Assembly (NCBI GenBank): GCA_905480545.1 | Contig: CAJQQR010000038.1 | Span: 42,632-106,631, forward strand | Length of the DNA stretch: 64,000 nt | Reading direction: 5' to 3' | DNA from: an uncultured Pirellulaceae bacterium | GTDB taxonomy: Bacteria > Planctomycetota > Planctomycetia > Pirellulales > Pirellulaceae | In this document: one piece after another, positions 16,396 through 27,789 of the stretch | Layout: the number at the start of each line of letters is the position of its first letter | Numbering within the stretch: position 1 is the stretch's first letter | Translations under genes and position numbers: made by a program | The notes under the pieces: model-generated | Database searches by the model: none | The model's input: only the letters and a program-made list of their open reading frames with translations | Told to the model about the DNA's origin: nothing

Positions 16396-18729
16396 CTACT
16401 TTGAAAACTCGTCATTCATAATCGGATAAGATTTCCAATCTTTGTAATCGAAGTGCCACCATTCGAATTGGTAAATGGTAAAGCCCTCGGATTCCATCGT
16501 TCGGCGTAGCAGTTCGCGATGCCAGCGAGCCCAAGAAGAATCAACTGGGTAGTTTGGAAATGAGCGTGTTGAGAATTCGTCGTAACCGGCACCCATCCAT
16601 AGCGGTTGACCGGTTTTCAAATCGTAAAGCGTAAGATCGACCGCACAACCGCGGTTGTGTCGGGAACCACTTTTAGGGTTTGCCACAAAGATTTTCATAT
16701 CAGCTGGCGTTGCGTCCCAAAACATTTTGGTCACAAACCAAGGGCGATATGCATCGTGAATTAGCAGACCATACCCTGCTTTTTTTAGCTTGCGGTGCGC
16801 CCGAACCAATGCCTCGGCCGCCGATTTTTGCATGAATGCGGCTTCCCGAGAATAAAAGGTCGCGTTCATGAAGTTGTTATCCGACGCATAACGAACATCG
16901 AGTTTGATTGAGTCATCGAGCTTAACAAGCTCAACCAATTCGGGCTTCCGAAGATCGCGTGACTCTTTCGGTGGCAAACCTGCTTTAGCAATTGGGCGCA
17001 GTTCGTCGACAGGCGTCACTGGAACGATTTTAAACGTTTCGCCGTTTTTTGTTCCGACTTCTCGGCGTTTAAATACAACTTTGGCTGCCTCGACCTGACT
17101 TGCCGACCCATCATTATCGGCAAAGATCAATTGCTCGCCATGATAAAGACCATAGTCAGGGAATTGAAAAACATTATCGGAAATTTCAGTCAACGGATAC
17201 TGAAAGAACCACTCAATCGTACACCACAATTGGCCATGTTTTTCGTAAACAAACAGTGCGTTGTGATCCCAACCGTATTCGCCAAATAACCGCTGCAATT
17301 TGGCTGGAGGTTTCTCAGGTTTATCATTTTCAATTCGTGAATAAGTGGAGTTTCCTATTTTGAGTTTTTGATCGCCTGCCAATTCAATCGTCGGGCCAAA
17401 TCCAAACTCATCGTCGCAGATCATTGATGATTTTTCCGAACGAACGTCTCGAATGTATTCACCCAAATCGACAACAAGCTTTTCATTTCGCTTGAAGAAC
17501 TCGATGCGTTTACCTTGATCCGATTGATATGCCCCGACCAAAGTCCTCGCGCGAATATCGTCTACCGCACCACTAACCTTGTAGCCTGGCGAATCCATCC
17601 CTCCGCTTATCGCGATCAACTCGTTCAACGCGTATTTACTGATTCGAGAAACGACGCCGTTGGTGATGTCTTTGGAAGACGCCGCTATCACCCCTATTTT
17701 TTTACTGGGTAGAGCCAACCAATGTGTTGAATAACCATACACTGCACCGCCATGACCGATCGCAAGGTTGCCTTCGAAATCAGAAAGCGCGAATCCAATT
17801 CCAAATGCGTTCTTTTGTTTTGAAAATTGCGGCTCAACCATTTCGGCAAATCGTTTTTCCGAAATAATCCTAGCCTTCTCCCCTACCCCGCCGTTAAAAA
17901 TCGCCATCATGAATTTGCTCAAGTCATGGACGCTGGAGTAAAGATTTCCTGCTGGCGCGATCCCCAGTTTGAAATTAGGTGCTTCAAATGTTCGACCATC
18001 GTAAGTCCACATCTGACCGACCGCCAATTTTGATTTCACGCGATCATCAAAATTGAAACTGCTTTCATTCATCCCAGTGGGTTCAAGTATCGACTCCTTA
18101 ATGACCGTTTCGAACGGCTTTTCGGTCACGTTCTCCAGAACCCGACCAACAACCGTGATGCCAGCGTTTGAATATTTAGTTTTTGATTCTGGCTCATAAA
18201 CCAGTGTCGTACCATTCAAACTTTCGACGGTCGCTTTGACACTCGGTTCATCGGGATCAAAGTAATGCCCGACCGGCGACTCACGAACCAATCCAGAGCG
18301 GTGCGACATTAATTGGCGAAGCGTAATCTTCTTATCGTAAGGATTTTTCGGATTGAATTCTGGAGCGTATTTGCGAACGTCTTCATCCAGATCGACTTTT
18401 CCTTGATCAACCAATTGCATCATCGCAAGATCGGTGAACAACTTCGAGACGGAACCAACACGGTATACCGTATGTTCATTGGCAACTCGATCAGATTTTG
18501 TGGCAGCATTTGGTTTTGCAGTGCCAAATCCTTTCTCGAACACAATTTGTTGATCAACGACTAATGCTATCGAAAAAGCAGGAATCGACTTTTCTTCGAT
18601 TTCTCGAGATATTATTCCGGAGAGCCGCTCGGCCAGTTTCGCATATTTCGTGGCATCAACTTGTGCGCGACTTGTAGAAAAGAAGAGAAAAACCGACAAC
18701 AAAAATCCCAATATCGTTTTCAACGGCAT
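16396..18729 (-). CDS. Class C beta-lactamase-type serine hydrolase fused to VanX-type D-Ala-D-Ala dipeptidase
   Basis: 777 residues from the ATG at 18729; a TTG six codons upstream is possible. A signal peptide (PLKTILGFLLSVFLFF, cleavage near SRAQ) sends it to the periplasm. The first domain (about 30-380) is a serine beta-lactamase/D,D-peptidase: SVSK (about 93-96) as SxxK, YSNAG as YxN, and GHGGAVYGYS as the third motif. A middle beta-rich region (about 390-560) matches the DUF3471-like tails often seen behind such domains. The C-terminal domain (about 575-775) has the M15D signatures: the SxHxxGxAxD zinc motif as SRHNRGCAVD, and EWWH as ExxH. A two-enzyme peptidoglycan hydrolase is the natural reading; substrate order is inference. 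Confidence 0.85.
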   Translation of the reverse strand: MPLKTILGFLLSVFLFFSTSRAQVDATKYAKLAERLSGIISREIEEKSIPAFSIALVVDQQIVFEKGFGTAKPNAATKSDRVANEHTVYRVGSVSKLFTDLAMMQLVDQGKVDLDEDVRKYAPEFNPKNPYDKKITLRQLMSHRSGLVRESPVGHYFDPDEPSVKATVESLNGTTLVYEPESKTKYSNAGITVVGRVLENVTEKPFETVIKESILEPTGMNESSFNFDDRVKSKLAVGQMWTYDGRTFEAPNFKLGIAPAGNLYSSVHDLSKFMMAIFNGGVGEKARIISEKRFAEMVEPQFSKQKNAFGIGFALSDFEGNLAIGHGGAVYGYSTHWLALPSKKIGVIAASSKDITNGVVSRISKYALNELIAISGGMDSPGYKVSGAVDDIRARTLVGAYQSDQGKRIEFFKRNEKLVVDLGEYIRDVRSEKSSMICDDEFGFGPTIELAGDQKLKIGNSTYSRIENDKPEKPPAKLQRLFGEYGWDHNALFVYEKHGQLWCTIEWFFQYPLTEISDNVFQFPDYGLYHGEQLIFADNDGSASQVEAAKVVFKRREVGTKNGETFKIVPVTPVDELRPIAKAGLPPKESRDLRKPELVELVKLDDSIKLDVRYASDNNFMNATFYSREAAFMQKSAAEALVRAHRKLKKAGYGLLIHDAYRPWFVTKMFWDATPADMKIFVANPKSGSRHNRGCAVDLTLYDLKTGQPLWMGAGYDEFSTRSFPNYPVDSSWARWHRELLRRTMESEGFTIYQFEWWHFDYKDWKSYPIMNDEFSK

Positions 18730-18925
18730 GGACCAATCCGCTTTCAAATAAGAACTGAAATGACCAGTAGTACGTCAGACCTGAATTGCAATGTTGCGAG
18801 AGTCGAACCGACTTTGGAATTCCACGCTCTGGCGAGCGTAGCTACCGGTCAATTCAAAATTGATGAACCACTAGCGTTATTTTAGCGTCGAAGATATCCG
18901 AAACAAAACTCAGGACGAAATCGTA

Positions 18926-20665
18926 CTATCGAGCGTTCGCGTCGATCCATTGCGCCATCTTTTTCAGAACTTCTTCAGAAAACGTCTCTTCGATTAGATT
19001 GTATTCAGCCGGGGCCCCGGTTTTGCATACCTGAAACAAATGATTTAGGTTTGGATATTCGACGACCTCAAAATTCGTTTTTTTTGCCGATTCAAAAACT
19101 GATTTGATGGCAGGAATGTTTAGCTTCGGATCAACTTGAGTATCTTTTGCTCCGTTCAACACCAAAACTGGACATTCGGTTTTCATTAAACTGGTCGACG
19201 GTTCATACGAAAAAAAATACTTCATCCACGGGCTCTTCAATCGTGCAATCCCCGCCCCGACGTTTGTGATTAAAGCATCGCGTTCATTTTTATTGTCAGG
19301 ATATTTCTTTAAGAATTCATCGACTACCATTTCGATTCGCTCCTGGGTTATCTCCGCATCATCCTTAGCTTTTTTCACCAATTCAATCATTTTTCGTTGA
19401 ACGAATTTTGCTTCTGCGATTGCCTCTGGTTTTTCACCGCTAGCGGCAAGGATCAAACCGATTTGGTTTTGCAAGATTTTCTCGCCGTTGACACCTGGAC
19501 CTGCAAGCATGATCAAAAACGCGATATCGTTTCTCGAGGCGGCAACCATGGGCGCGATCAAACCGCCTTCACTATGTCCACACAATCCAATTTGATCACT
19601 CGCGATTTTTTTGTGAGTTTTCAAAAAGTCAACAATCGCTGAGACGTCGGTGGCAAAATCGGCGCTGGTTGCGGTCGAATGATCACCTGTTGATTTTGCA
19701 GTGCCACGATCATCAAAACGAAGAACCGCAATTCCGCGTCGAGTCAAGAAGTCGGCAATTACAAGAAACGGCTTGTGGTCCAATAGAGTCTCGTCCCGGT
19801 CCTGAGCCCCGGATCCACTAATCAACACGACGCATGGTGATTTTTCGTCGGTGATCGGCATCGTCAGCGTGGCCGCCAACGTCAGCTTGGCCGATTTGTT
19901 TTCAATCTCGACTTCTTCAGACTCGTATGGAAAAGGGGCCTTTGGCGTTTGCGGTCGCTTTGGTGGCTCAAGTTTTTTTTGCGCCTCCGCGGCAGAGACT
20001 TTTTTTAGTTCGATTGGAAAATCGATCCCCTGATTCCAAGTCCCTTTTAATGTCTTTTTATCTTCAGACAATATTGCCGTGAGCTTACCCCGCAATGCAG
20101 GAATCGAAAAAAACATCTTACCTTCGGCGTTTTGCGTTGTTCCGGTGAAACCTCCAACGCGCTGAGTGACACTATCCATCACGACAGGGTATTTCGATTT
20201 TTCATCAAACAACTTAAATCGAAGCTTCAGCTTCTGAACACCGGTGTTGATTTCACCTTCCCAAATCTCGGTTGTATTTTCATCGGGCGTTTTCTCGACA
20301 AGCAAAAAATTCAAATCAAGTTCGTTGCCGCCTTGCTTCCATTTACCGACAAATTGATTCTTGTCCTTGTTGAACGAACCAGAATACTCAGCAACCGTTC
20401 GTTTTAATTTAAACGACATTTTGTCGCCAATTGAAAAATCCTCCAGTTTGAAAACCTGCTGGCCTTCATCCAGACTTTTCAAGGTAGCGGACGAGTTGTC
20501 TTCCGCAACCGAGACAACGAATCGGAAGACTCGTAACTTTGCATCGAGAATGCCATAGTAATTTTTCGTCTTACTGTCGGCTTGTTCTTGGCCAATGAGC
20601 AATGTTGGAATAATTATCGCTGCGAAAACGAATACAAATGCAGTTTTCAAAATGGCTCGAGACAT
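18926..20665 (-). CDS. Secreted alpha/beta hydrolase with N-terminal beta domain
   Basis: 579 residues from the ATG at 20665, chosen because it opens a signal peptide (SRAILKTAFVFVFAAIIIPT, cleavage near LIGQ); an in-frame start at 20734 would bury it. Residues about 30-240 are a beta-rich accessory region in repeated form (KGTWNQG-like and KWKQGG-like strands). The hydrolase domain follows: CVVLISGSGAQDRDETLLDH, RRGIAVLRFDDRGTAKSTGD, nucleophile elbow GHSEGG, Asp in LVLNGAKDTQVDP and the His in YPNLNHLFQ, so the Ser-Asp-His triad is complete. It is likely a periplasmic esterase or peptidase of the S9/DLH-like kind; substrate unknown. Confidence 0.82.
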   Translation of the reverse strand: MSRAILKTAFVFVFAAIIIPTLLIGQEQADSKTKNYYGILDAKLRVFRFVVSVAEDNSSATLKSLDEGQQVFKLEDFSIGDKMSFKLKRTVAEYSGSFNKDKNQFVGKWKQGGNELDLNFLLVEKTPDENTTEIWEGEINTGVQKLKLRFKLFDEKSKYPVVMDSVTQRVGGFTGTTQNAEGKMFFSIPALRGKLTAILSEDKKTLKGTWNQGIDFPIELKKVSAAEAQKKLEPPKRPQTPKAPFPYESEEVEIENKSAKLTLAATLTMPITDEKSPCVVLISGSGAQDRDETLLDHKPFLVIADFLTRRGIAVLRFDDRGTAKSTGDHSTATSADFATDVSAIVDFLKTHKKIASDQIGLCGHSEGGLIAPMVAASRNDIAFLIMLAGPGVNGEKILQNQIGLILAASGEKPEAIAEAKFVQRKMIELVKKAKDDAEITQERIEMVVDEFLKKYPDNKNERDALITNVGAGIARLKSPWMKYFFSYEPSTSLMKTECPVLVLNGAKDTQVDPKLNIPAIKSVFESAKKTNFEVVEYPNLNHLFQVCKTGAPAEYNLIEETFSEEVLKKMAQWIDANAR

Positions 20666-20845
20666 AATCTTGGATGCAAAGTGAAGGGAGAAGACGCTAC
20701 AGTGCATTCGGTCGACACGCACTTTTATGGACAAAAAACCGAGACGGACAAAAAATTCAGCATAAACCCTTGACCAAAACCAGCTTGGTCGTCGGTCTAA
20801 GAAGCAATCAACAGCGTCAATCTATGTTTTACTCAATCGAAATTT

Positions 20846-22126
20846 TTATCGAATCGCGTAAAGTGCTTTGAATGTCCGAATATAAATCGTTCCGTTGGAG
20901 ATTGCGGGCGAGGCAGTCGTTGGTTCACCCAGATCGTTTTTTGAAATGACTTCAAATTCCCTGCCAGCTTTTACAACCGTGACGGTACCGTTACGAGCAG
21001 TCAAATAGACTTTTCCATCGGCATAGACCGGTGAAGCGCGATGACGATCTCGAACAGTTCGTTCTTCATATAATTTTTCGCCAGATTTGGCGTCGACACA
21101 AACCAAGTTTCCGTTTTCGCGACAAAGATAAACCAGACCATCATAATAAAGCGGGCTGGGAACGTCAGGCGTTCCACGCTCGTGTCTCCATAACATGGCA
21201 TCCGAATCCGCAGAAACGTCTCCTTTAGAATTTGGCTTGATACTAACCACTGGCCCGTTCTTGGCGGATGGAACAATAATCATGCCTTGAGTCGCCAAAG
21301 GTGAAGAAACAAAACGCAGCGTCGGATGATACTTTTCACCCTGCGGATTTAGACAGTACCGCCATATTTCTTTTCCGTCGCTCAACTGATGTGCGATCGC
21401 AAAATCGCCACCATGGGTGATTAAGTATTCATGAGTGGCGTCTTTATAAATCATTGGCGAAGCATAAGAGTGCTCGTTCTCTTTACTCGCACCAGTGACT
21501 CGGTCAATTTTCCAAACTTCTTTGCCTGTTACCGCATCAAGACAGACAACAATCGCCTCTTGAGTTTGAGCGCGACCTTCACCGTGAATCAACTGAACAT
21601 AAAGTTTTCCACCATGAAGAACTGGCGTTGCGGTCATCCCGAATTGGATCTTGAATTTGCCGTAACGCTCTTGAAGATCAAATTTCCAAACCTCTTGACC
21701 GTCCACTAAAAAGCAAGCAATGATCCCATTGGCCATTGTTGCCCAAACATGCTTTCCATCGGTAGCTGGGGAAGGAGATGCTGTATTTCCTTCGTCCGTG
21801 CGAACGTTCCGGTTCCCCTCACCAAGCTTTGCACTCCAAAGCTTGTTTCCGGAGGTCGAAACGGCCATCAACAACAGATCATTACCGTCGATGCTTGTTA
21901 AAAAAACCTTGTCTTCCCAAATCGCTGGGGTCGAACCGGCAGCTCCAGGCAAATCCAATTTCCAGGCAACGTTTTTTGTTTTATCCCATTCAGCGGGAAT
22001 GTTCTTTTCCGTGCTGACGCCATCTCCAATTGCACCTCGCCACTGCGGCCAGTTGTCGGCAAGGAGAGAGCTTGAAATAAATAGAAAGAGAAGCGCTGAG
22101 CCTGCTGCGATATGAAAATTCATCAT
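20846..22126 (-). CDS. Secreted PQQ-like beta-propeller protein
   Basis: 426 residues from the double ATG at 22126/22123, which opens a signal peptide (FHIAAGSALLFLFISSSLL, cleavage at LADN). The start of the mature protein, NWPQWRGAIGDGVSTEKNIP, is characteristic of planctomycete PQQ-like proteins. Several blades of the form VYVDAKSGEKLYE or VVCLDAVTGKEVWKIDRVTG are visible along the whole length, giving a complete 7- or 8-bladed propeller related to BamB/PQQ dehydrogenase folds. No dehydrogenase catalytic residues stand out, so a structural or binding role is as likely as an enzymatic one. Confidence 0.82.
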   Translation of the reverse strand: MMNFHIAAGSALLFLFISSSLLADNWPQWRGAIGDGVSTEKNIPAEWDKTKNVAWKLDLPGAAGSTPAIWEDKVFLTSIDGNDLLLMAVSTSGNKLWSAKLGEGNRNVRTDEGNTASPSPATDGKHVWATMANGIIACFLVDGQEVWKFDLQERYGKFKIQFGMTATPVLHGGKLYVQLIHGEGRAQTQEAIVVCLDAVTGKEVWKIDRVTGASKENEHSYASPMIYKDATHEYLITHGGDFAIAHQLSDGKEIWRYCLNPQGEKYHPTLRFVSSPLATQGMIIVPSAKNGPVVSIKPNSKGDVSADSDAMLWRHERGTPDVPSPLYYDGLVYLCRENGNLVCVDAKSGEKLYEERTVRDRHRASPVYADGKVYLTARNGTVTVVKAGREFEVISKNDLGEPTTASPAISNGTIYIRTFKALYAIR

Positions 22127-22249
22127 TGAGTTGATCGGAAGAAAAGAAGACCTGAACTTGTTTGCTCTTACATTACTTGATGGCAGCGGCCGAAGCAATC
22201 AATTCAATTGCACACGACAATCGGATGGATAAAATCAGGGAGTGAAACA

Positions 22250-22426
22250 ATGACAAAACACATCAGTCCGCAAGATGCCGCGATTCTTGAACTGCACGAT
22301 TCCACTTCCGTAAAAAGTGAATCAATTGATTTTACAAGCAAGTTTCTAAACCCCAAAGAAACAACTTCGCAATTCAATCTTGAAAATACAGGTGATGAAA
22401 ACCATAATCTCGAAATAATTCCTTGA
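22250..22426 (+). CDS. Possible small protein, 58 residues
   Basis: A frame starting with ATG at 22250 behind CAGGGAGTGAAACA, a fair ribosome-binding site. It is hydrophilic, polar and acidic (T-K-H-I-S-P-Q-D-A-A-I-L-E-L-H at the start), without membrane segment or known motif. It diverges from the propeller gene. Codon pattern looks acceptable but the frame is short, so it may be spurious. Confidence 0.3.
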   Translation: MTKHISPQDAAILELHDSTSVKSESIDFTSKFLNPKETTSQFNLENTGDENHNLEIIP

Positions 22427-22847
22427 TGATTTCGAATTCGACTTTCAAAACTGAAGAAATTCCAGCGTCTTTCAGCTTCTCTCCAAACACCACGATGGCT
22501 TCGGAACGATAACGGTAAAACCTTTTCGGCCATTATTCGTTTGGGCCTAATTTTGGAAATTCCTAGCCACGAACATTTAGTTCTGAGAGCCTATTGGCAA
22601 TTTCTTCCACTTCGCCCTTCTTGGCCTTCGCATCGTCGGCAGCCTTGTTAGACGAAAGAAGGATGTAAAGCTTCTTAAACTCATTGCTTCATCCTCCATG
22701 AATTTATACTGAGAATCTCCACCGAAACCAATAAGTATCATAAGTAGAAACCCTCCTGGGCCTAATCTACTCAGCGTTCTGGTTGAATCATGAACTATAG
22801 ATTTTACCTTTTTTTATTGTCATGCGAGACGTAGAAAAATGCGCGCA
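22427..22847. other. Intergenic region with a possible gene remnant
   Basis: About 420 bp downstream of the rRNA operon. On the minus strand a frame from about 22688 to the stop at 22563-22565 reads FKKLYILLSSNKAADDAKAK then K-G-E-V-E-E-I-A-N-R-L-S-E-L-N, which looks protein-like but has no start codon. An ATG lies just upstream in a different frame (ATGAGTTTAAG), so it could be the end of a frameshifted small gene. The rest shows nothing recognisable. Confidence 0.3.
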
Positions 22848-22882
22848 AAAAAAAGCCCCGACACAATGTGTGGGGCTTTTTA
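22845..22882 (-). terminator. rRNA operon terminator
   Basis: On the minus strand, AGCCCC-ACAC-loop-GTGT-C-GGGGCT followed by at least eight T (A run at 22847-22854 on the plus strand). It lies immediately after the 5S gene. The stem has one bulged base. Confidence 0.9.
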
Positions 22883-22888
22883 AAATAA

Positions 22889-22995
22889 TCCGGCAATACC
22901 TACTTTCACGCTTGCAGCACTATCATCGGCTCGAAATGCTTAACTACTGTGTTCGAGAAGGGAACAGGTGTGACCATTTCGATATAGTCGCCGGA
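22889..22995 (-). rRNA. rrf: 5S ribosomal RNA
   Basis: The minus strand begins TCCGGCGACTATATCGAAA and ends with the matching GGTATTGCCGGA, so the ends pair as helix I. Conserved internal parts (GGGAACAGGTGTGACC-type and CCGATGATAGTGC-type stretches, read on either strand) match bacterial 5S. Length about 107 nt. It closes the operon, about 325 bp after the 23S 3' end. Confidence 0.92.
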
Positions 22996-23321
22996 AGAAG
23001 AGCAGTCGATCTCTAAACCGAACTGCCCTTGTCTTCCTGACAAGCGATCTAACTTAGACCGCTCAATCTTTGACTGACTCGTGGATTGATGGCATCTTCA
23101 CAACCAACAATTAATATATTTTCTAACTAGAAAAGTACCTTAATCTTACGCCGAATGGAGCAATCCATTCAAACAATTATTGTGAACTCGCAATACAATG
23201 TATTTACGAAATTCGACCACGTTACATATGATCTTTTATTGATCAAAATTACATCTTCTACTCTGGAAACTCCTGTTCACAACCCGCAAAGCTACGAATT
23301 GAGAACGAGTATTGGATATAA
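22996..23321 (-). other. 23S-5S spacer
   Basis: An AT-rich spacer of about 325 bp, long for a 23S-5S spacer. It holds no tRNA. It includes one copy of TCACAACCAACAA (23098-23110), also found upstream of two genes elsewhere in the window. Confidence 0.7.
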
Positions 23322-26179
<2,858 letters not shown>

Positions 26180-26821
26180 ACATATATCCAACACTCGAAA
26201 ATTTGCAAACGCCTAAGAAAGACTATCACAAATCAACAAGCATAAAATCAATGCTCAAGACCACATGGTAACGATGCTCGAATTTATTTGACTCCAAAAT
26301 TAAAAGTCTAAACTTTCAACTTCGGCGCTATTAGTTATGGAAATTGTTTTCAACTAAACCATACCACTTTACCACTCCCAGATTGCCCGAAGACAAACCA
26401 GACTTAGCCAAGCACTACAGCCCAGAATTAAACAACTCTATTTATTAGATGCCATCTAATTATCTGAAGATAATTATTAATTATCCACGAATCTAAATTG
26501 TCAAAGATCAAAATGTGCCCTAGGCCGAAACCGTAAAACACAACGCCAAAAAGACGAGAAAACAACTCTTAAATCTGCCAAGCAACACGCCTAGACAGAA
26601 CGTTTTTTAAAAGTGGATTTCTCGGCCCTTAAAGCTTTTAAGAAAAAGTCTTAAGTTGAAGGAGTCCTAATTTAGCGACCATGAAAAACATGGTCAATGG
26701 CCAAAATCATTTTTTAAAAAATTAATTTTGACTGCCGAAATCCGTTTCAGAATGCCTCTCTCACAAGCAAAGATTCTCTCAGCAATCGCGGAAAAGATCA
26801 ATGCCTAAAATAAAAAAATAA
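26180..26821 (-). other. tRNA-Ala to 23S spacer
   Basis: About 640 bp of AT-rich leader between tRNA-Ala and the 23S 5' end. It would contain the processing stalk for 23S. I see no additional tRNA and no protein gene. Confidence 0.65.
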
Positions 26822-26894
26822 TGGACCCGATCGGGATCGAACCGACAACCTCCGCCTTGCAAGGGCGGCGCTCTCCCAATTGAGCTACGGGCCC
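26822..26894 (-). tRNA. tRNA-Ala (anticodon TGC)
   Basis: The minus strand gives a 73-nt cloverleaf starting GGGCCCGTAGCTCAATTGGG with anticodon loop CTTGCAA and T arm GGTTCGATCC. The 3' CCA is not encoded (the sequence after the discriminator A is TTATT). Confidence 0.96.
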
Positions 26895-26933
26895 GGATTT
26901 TGAATTGCAATTTGAATAAACAGCAATTCAAAG

Positions 26934-27007
26934 TGGGCGTACCAAGATTCGAACTTGGGACCTCATCGTTATCAGCGATGCGCTCTAACCAACTGAGCTA
27001 TACGCCC
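26934..27007 (-). tRNA. tRNA-Ile (anticodon GAT)
   Basis: The minus strand gives a 74-nt cloverleaf starting GGGCGTATAGCTCAGTTGGT with anticodon loop CTGATAA and T arm AGTTCGAATCT. CCA is not encoded. It is the first gene of the operon, 39 bp before tRNA-Ala. The Ile-Ala pair is normally found between 16S and 23S, but here no 16S precedes it. Confidence 0.96.
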
Positions 27008-27025
27008 TCAAAATCAGAGTCCCGT

Positions 27026-27053
27026 ATTGTACTTTTGACGCTTTGCTAGTCAA
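27026..27053 (-). promoter_or_regulatory. Sigma70-type promoter of the tRNA-23S-5S operon
   Basis: On the minus strand TTGACT (27053-27048), a 16-bp spacer and TACAAT (27031-27026) lie just before tRNA-Ile. Transcription would start about 10 bases before the tRNA 5' end at 27007. Both boxes differ from consensus at one position. Its location argues that the operon starts here, without a 16S gene. Confidence 0.75.
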
Positions 27054-27789
27054 TGGTTGATTAACAGCAAAAAAATAATATCGCCCGGATTTCTACGCCA
27101 CTCTAGTCAAATGGCTGATTTTCTTAAACATTACCGTGAATCAGCCATCCATCGATGATTTCGCAACACGCTTCGAGAGCCTCAATCACACCATCGCCCA
27201 GCTCAGCTTTCGCTCTTTTGTAGCAACCGAACGCTTGCTTCCTCCAAACGCTACTTTGCCACAAAAAACAACCGCGGCACGAAAAACAGCTCAAACCAGA
27301 AATCGCGAAGGTTCACGGCATGCCGAATAATTCAATCGTCGCCCGATTCTCCCTTCTTTTCTGAAATGGAAACGAAGGAGCCAAGGAGCCAAGGACGATA
27401 TCATCCGCATTTTCCCCGCCAGGGGTGATTTTTGCACGGCGATCCCTGCGTAGTGTTCGCGCCCAGCCAAAACCAACTCCGCGGACCAACAGGTGCCGCC
27501 TCCCCCAAAAGATCCCAAAAAATCTCTAAGGACCCATTCAAAACAACTCAATCCATCCGATGGACTCCATCACCTGCGATACGAGCCATCAACACCCACA
27601 CGTGACCTGAGGACGCCTGAATGCTCACCTACGGCAACAATCGATTCAACACCCCAGTGCCCCACACAACCACCTGCGGATCCAGCATGGGCCGCCTAGC
27701 TCGCTTAATAACAAAAAACGAATGTGCCGTAGTCGCGAACGCCGATCCACAAAGCCGAGTCGCGTCATCACATCACATGGCTTTATCAA
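27054..27789. other. Region upstream of the 23S operon, no 16S gene
   Basis: About 740 bp. On the minus strand a 16S gene would put its 3' end (anti-Shine-Dalgarno CCTCCTTT) here, but no such sequence or conserved 16S 3' segment is present. Short open frames have no recognisable content. An 8-bp tandem repeat (AAGGAGCC) lies at 27375-27394. Confidence 0.7.
27375..27394. repeat. 8-bp tandem repeat
   Basis: AAGGAGCC twice plus a partial third copy (AAGG), noncoding. Confidence 0.8.

Noticed and set aside
27054..27789. Possible 16S rRNA 3' end upstream of tRNA-Ile
   Set aside because: No anti-Shine-Dalgarno or other conserved 16S sequence is present on the minus strand.
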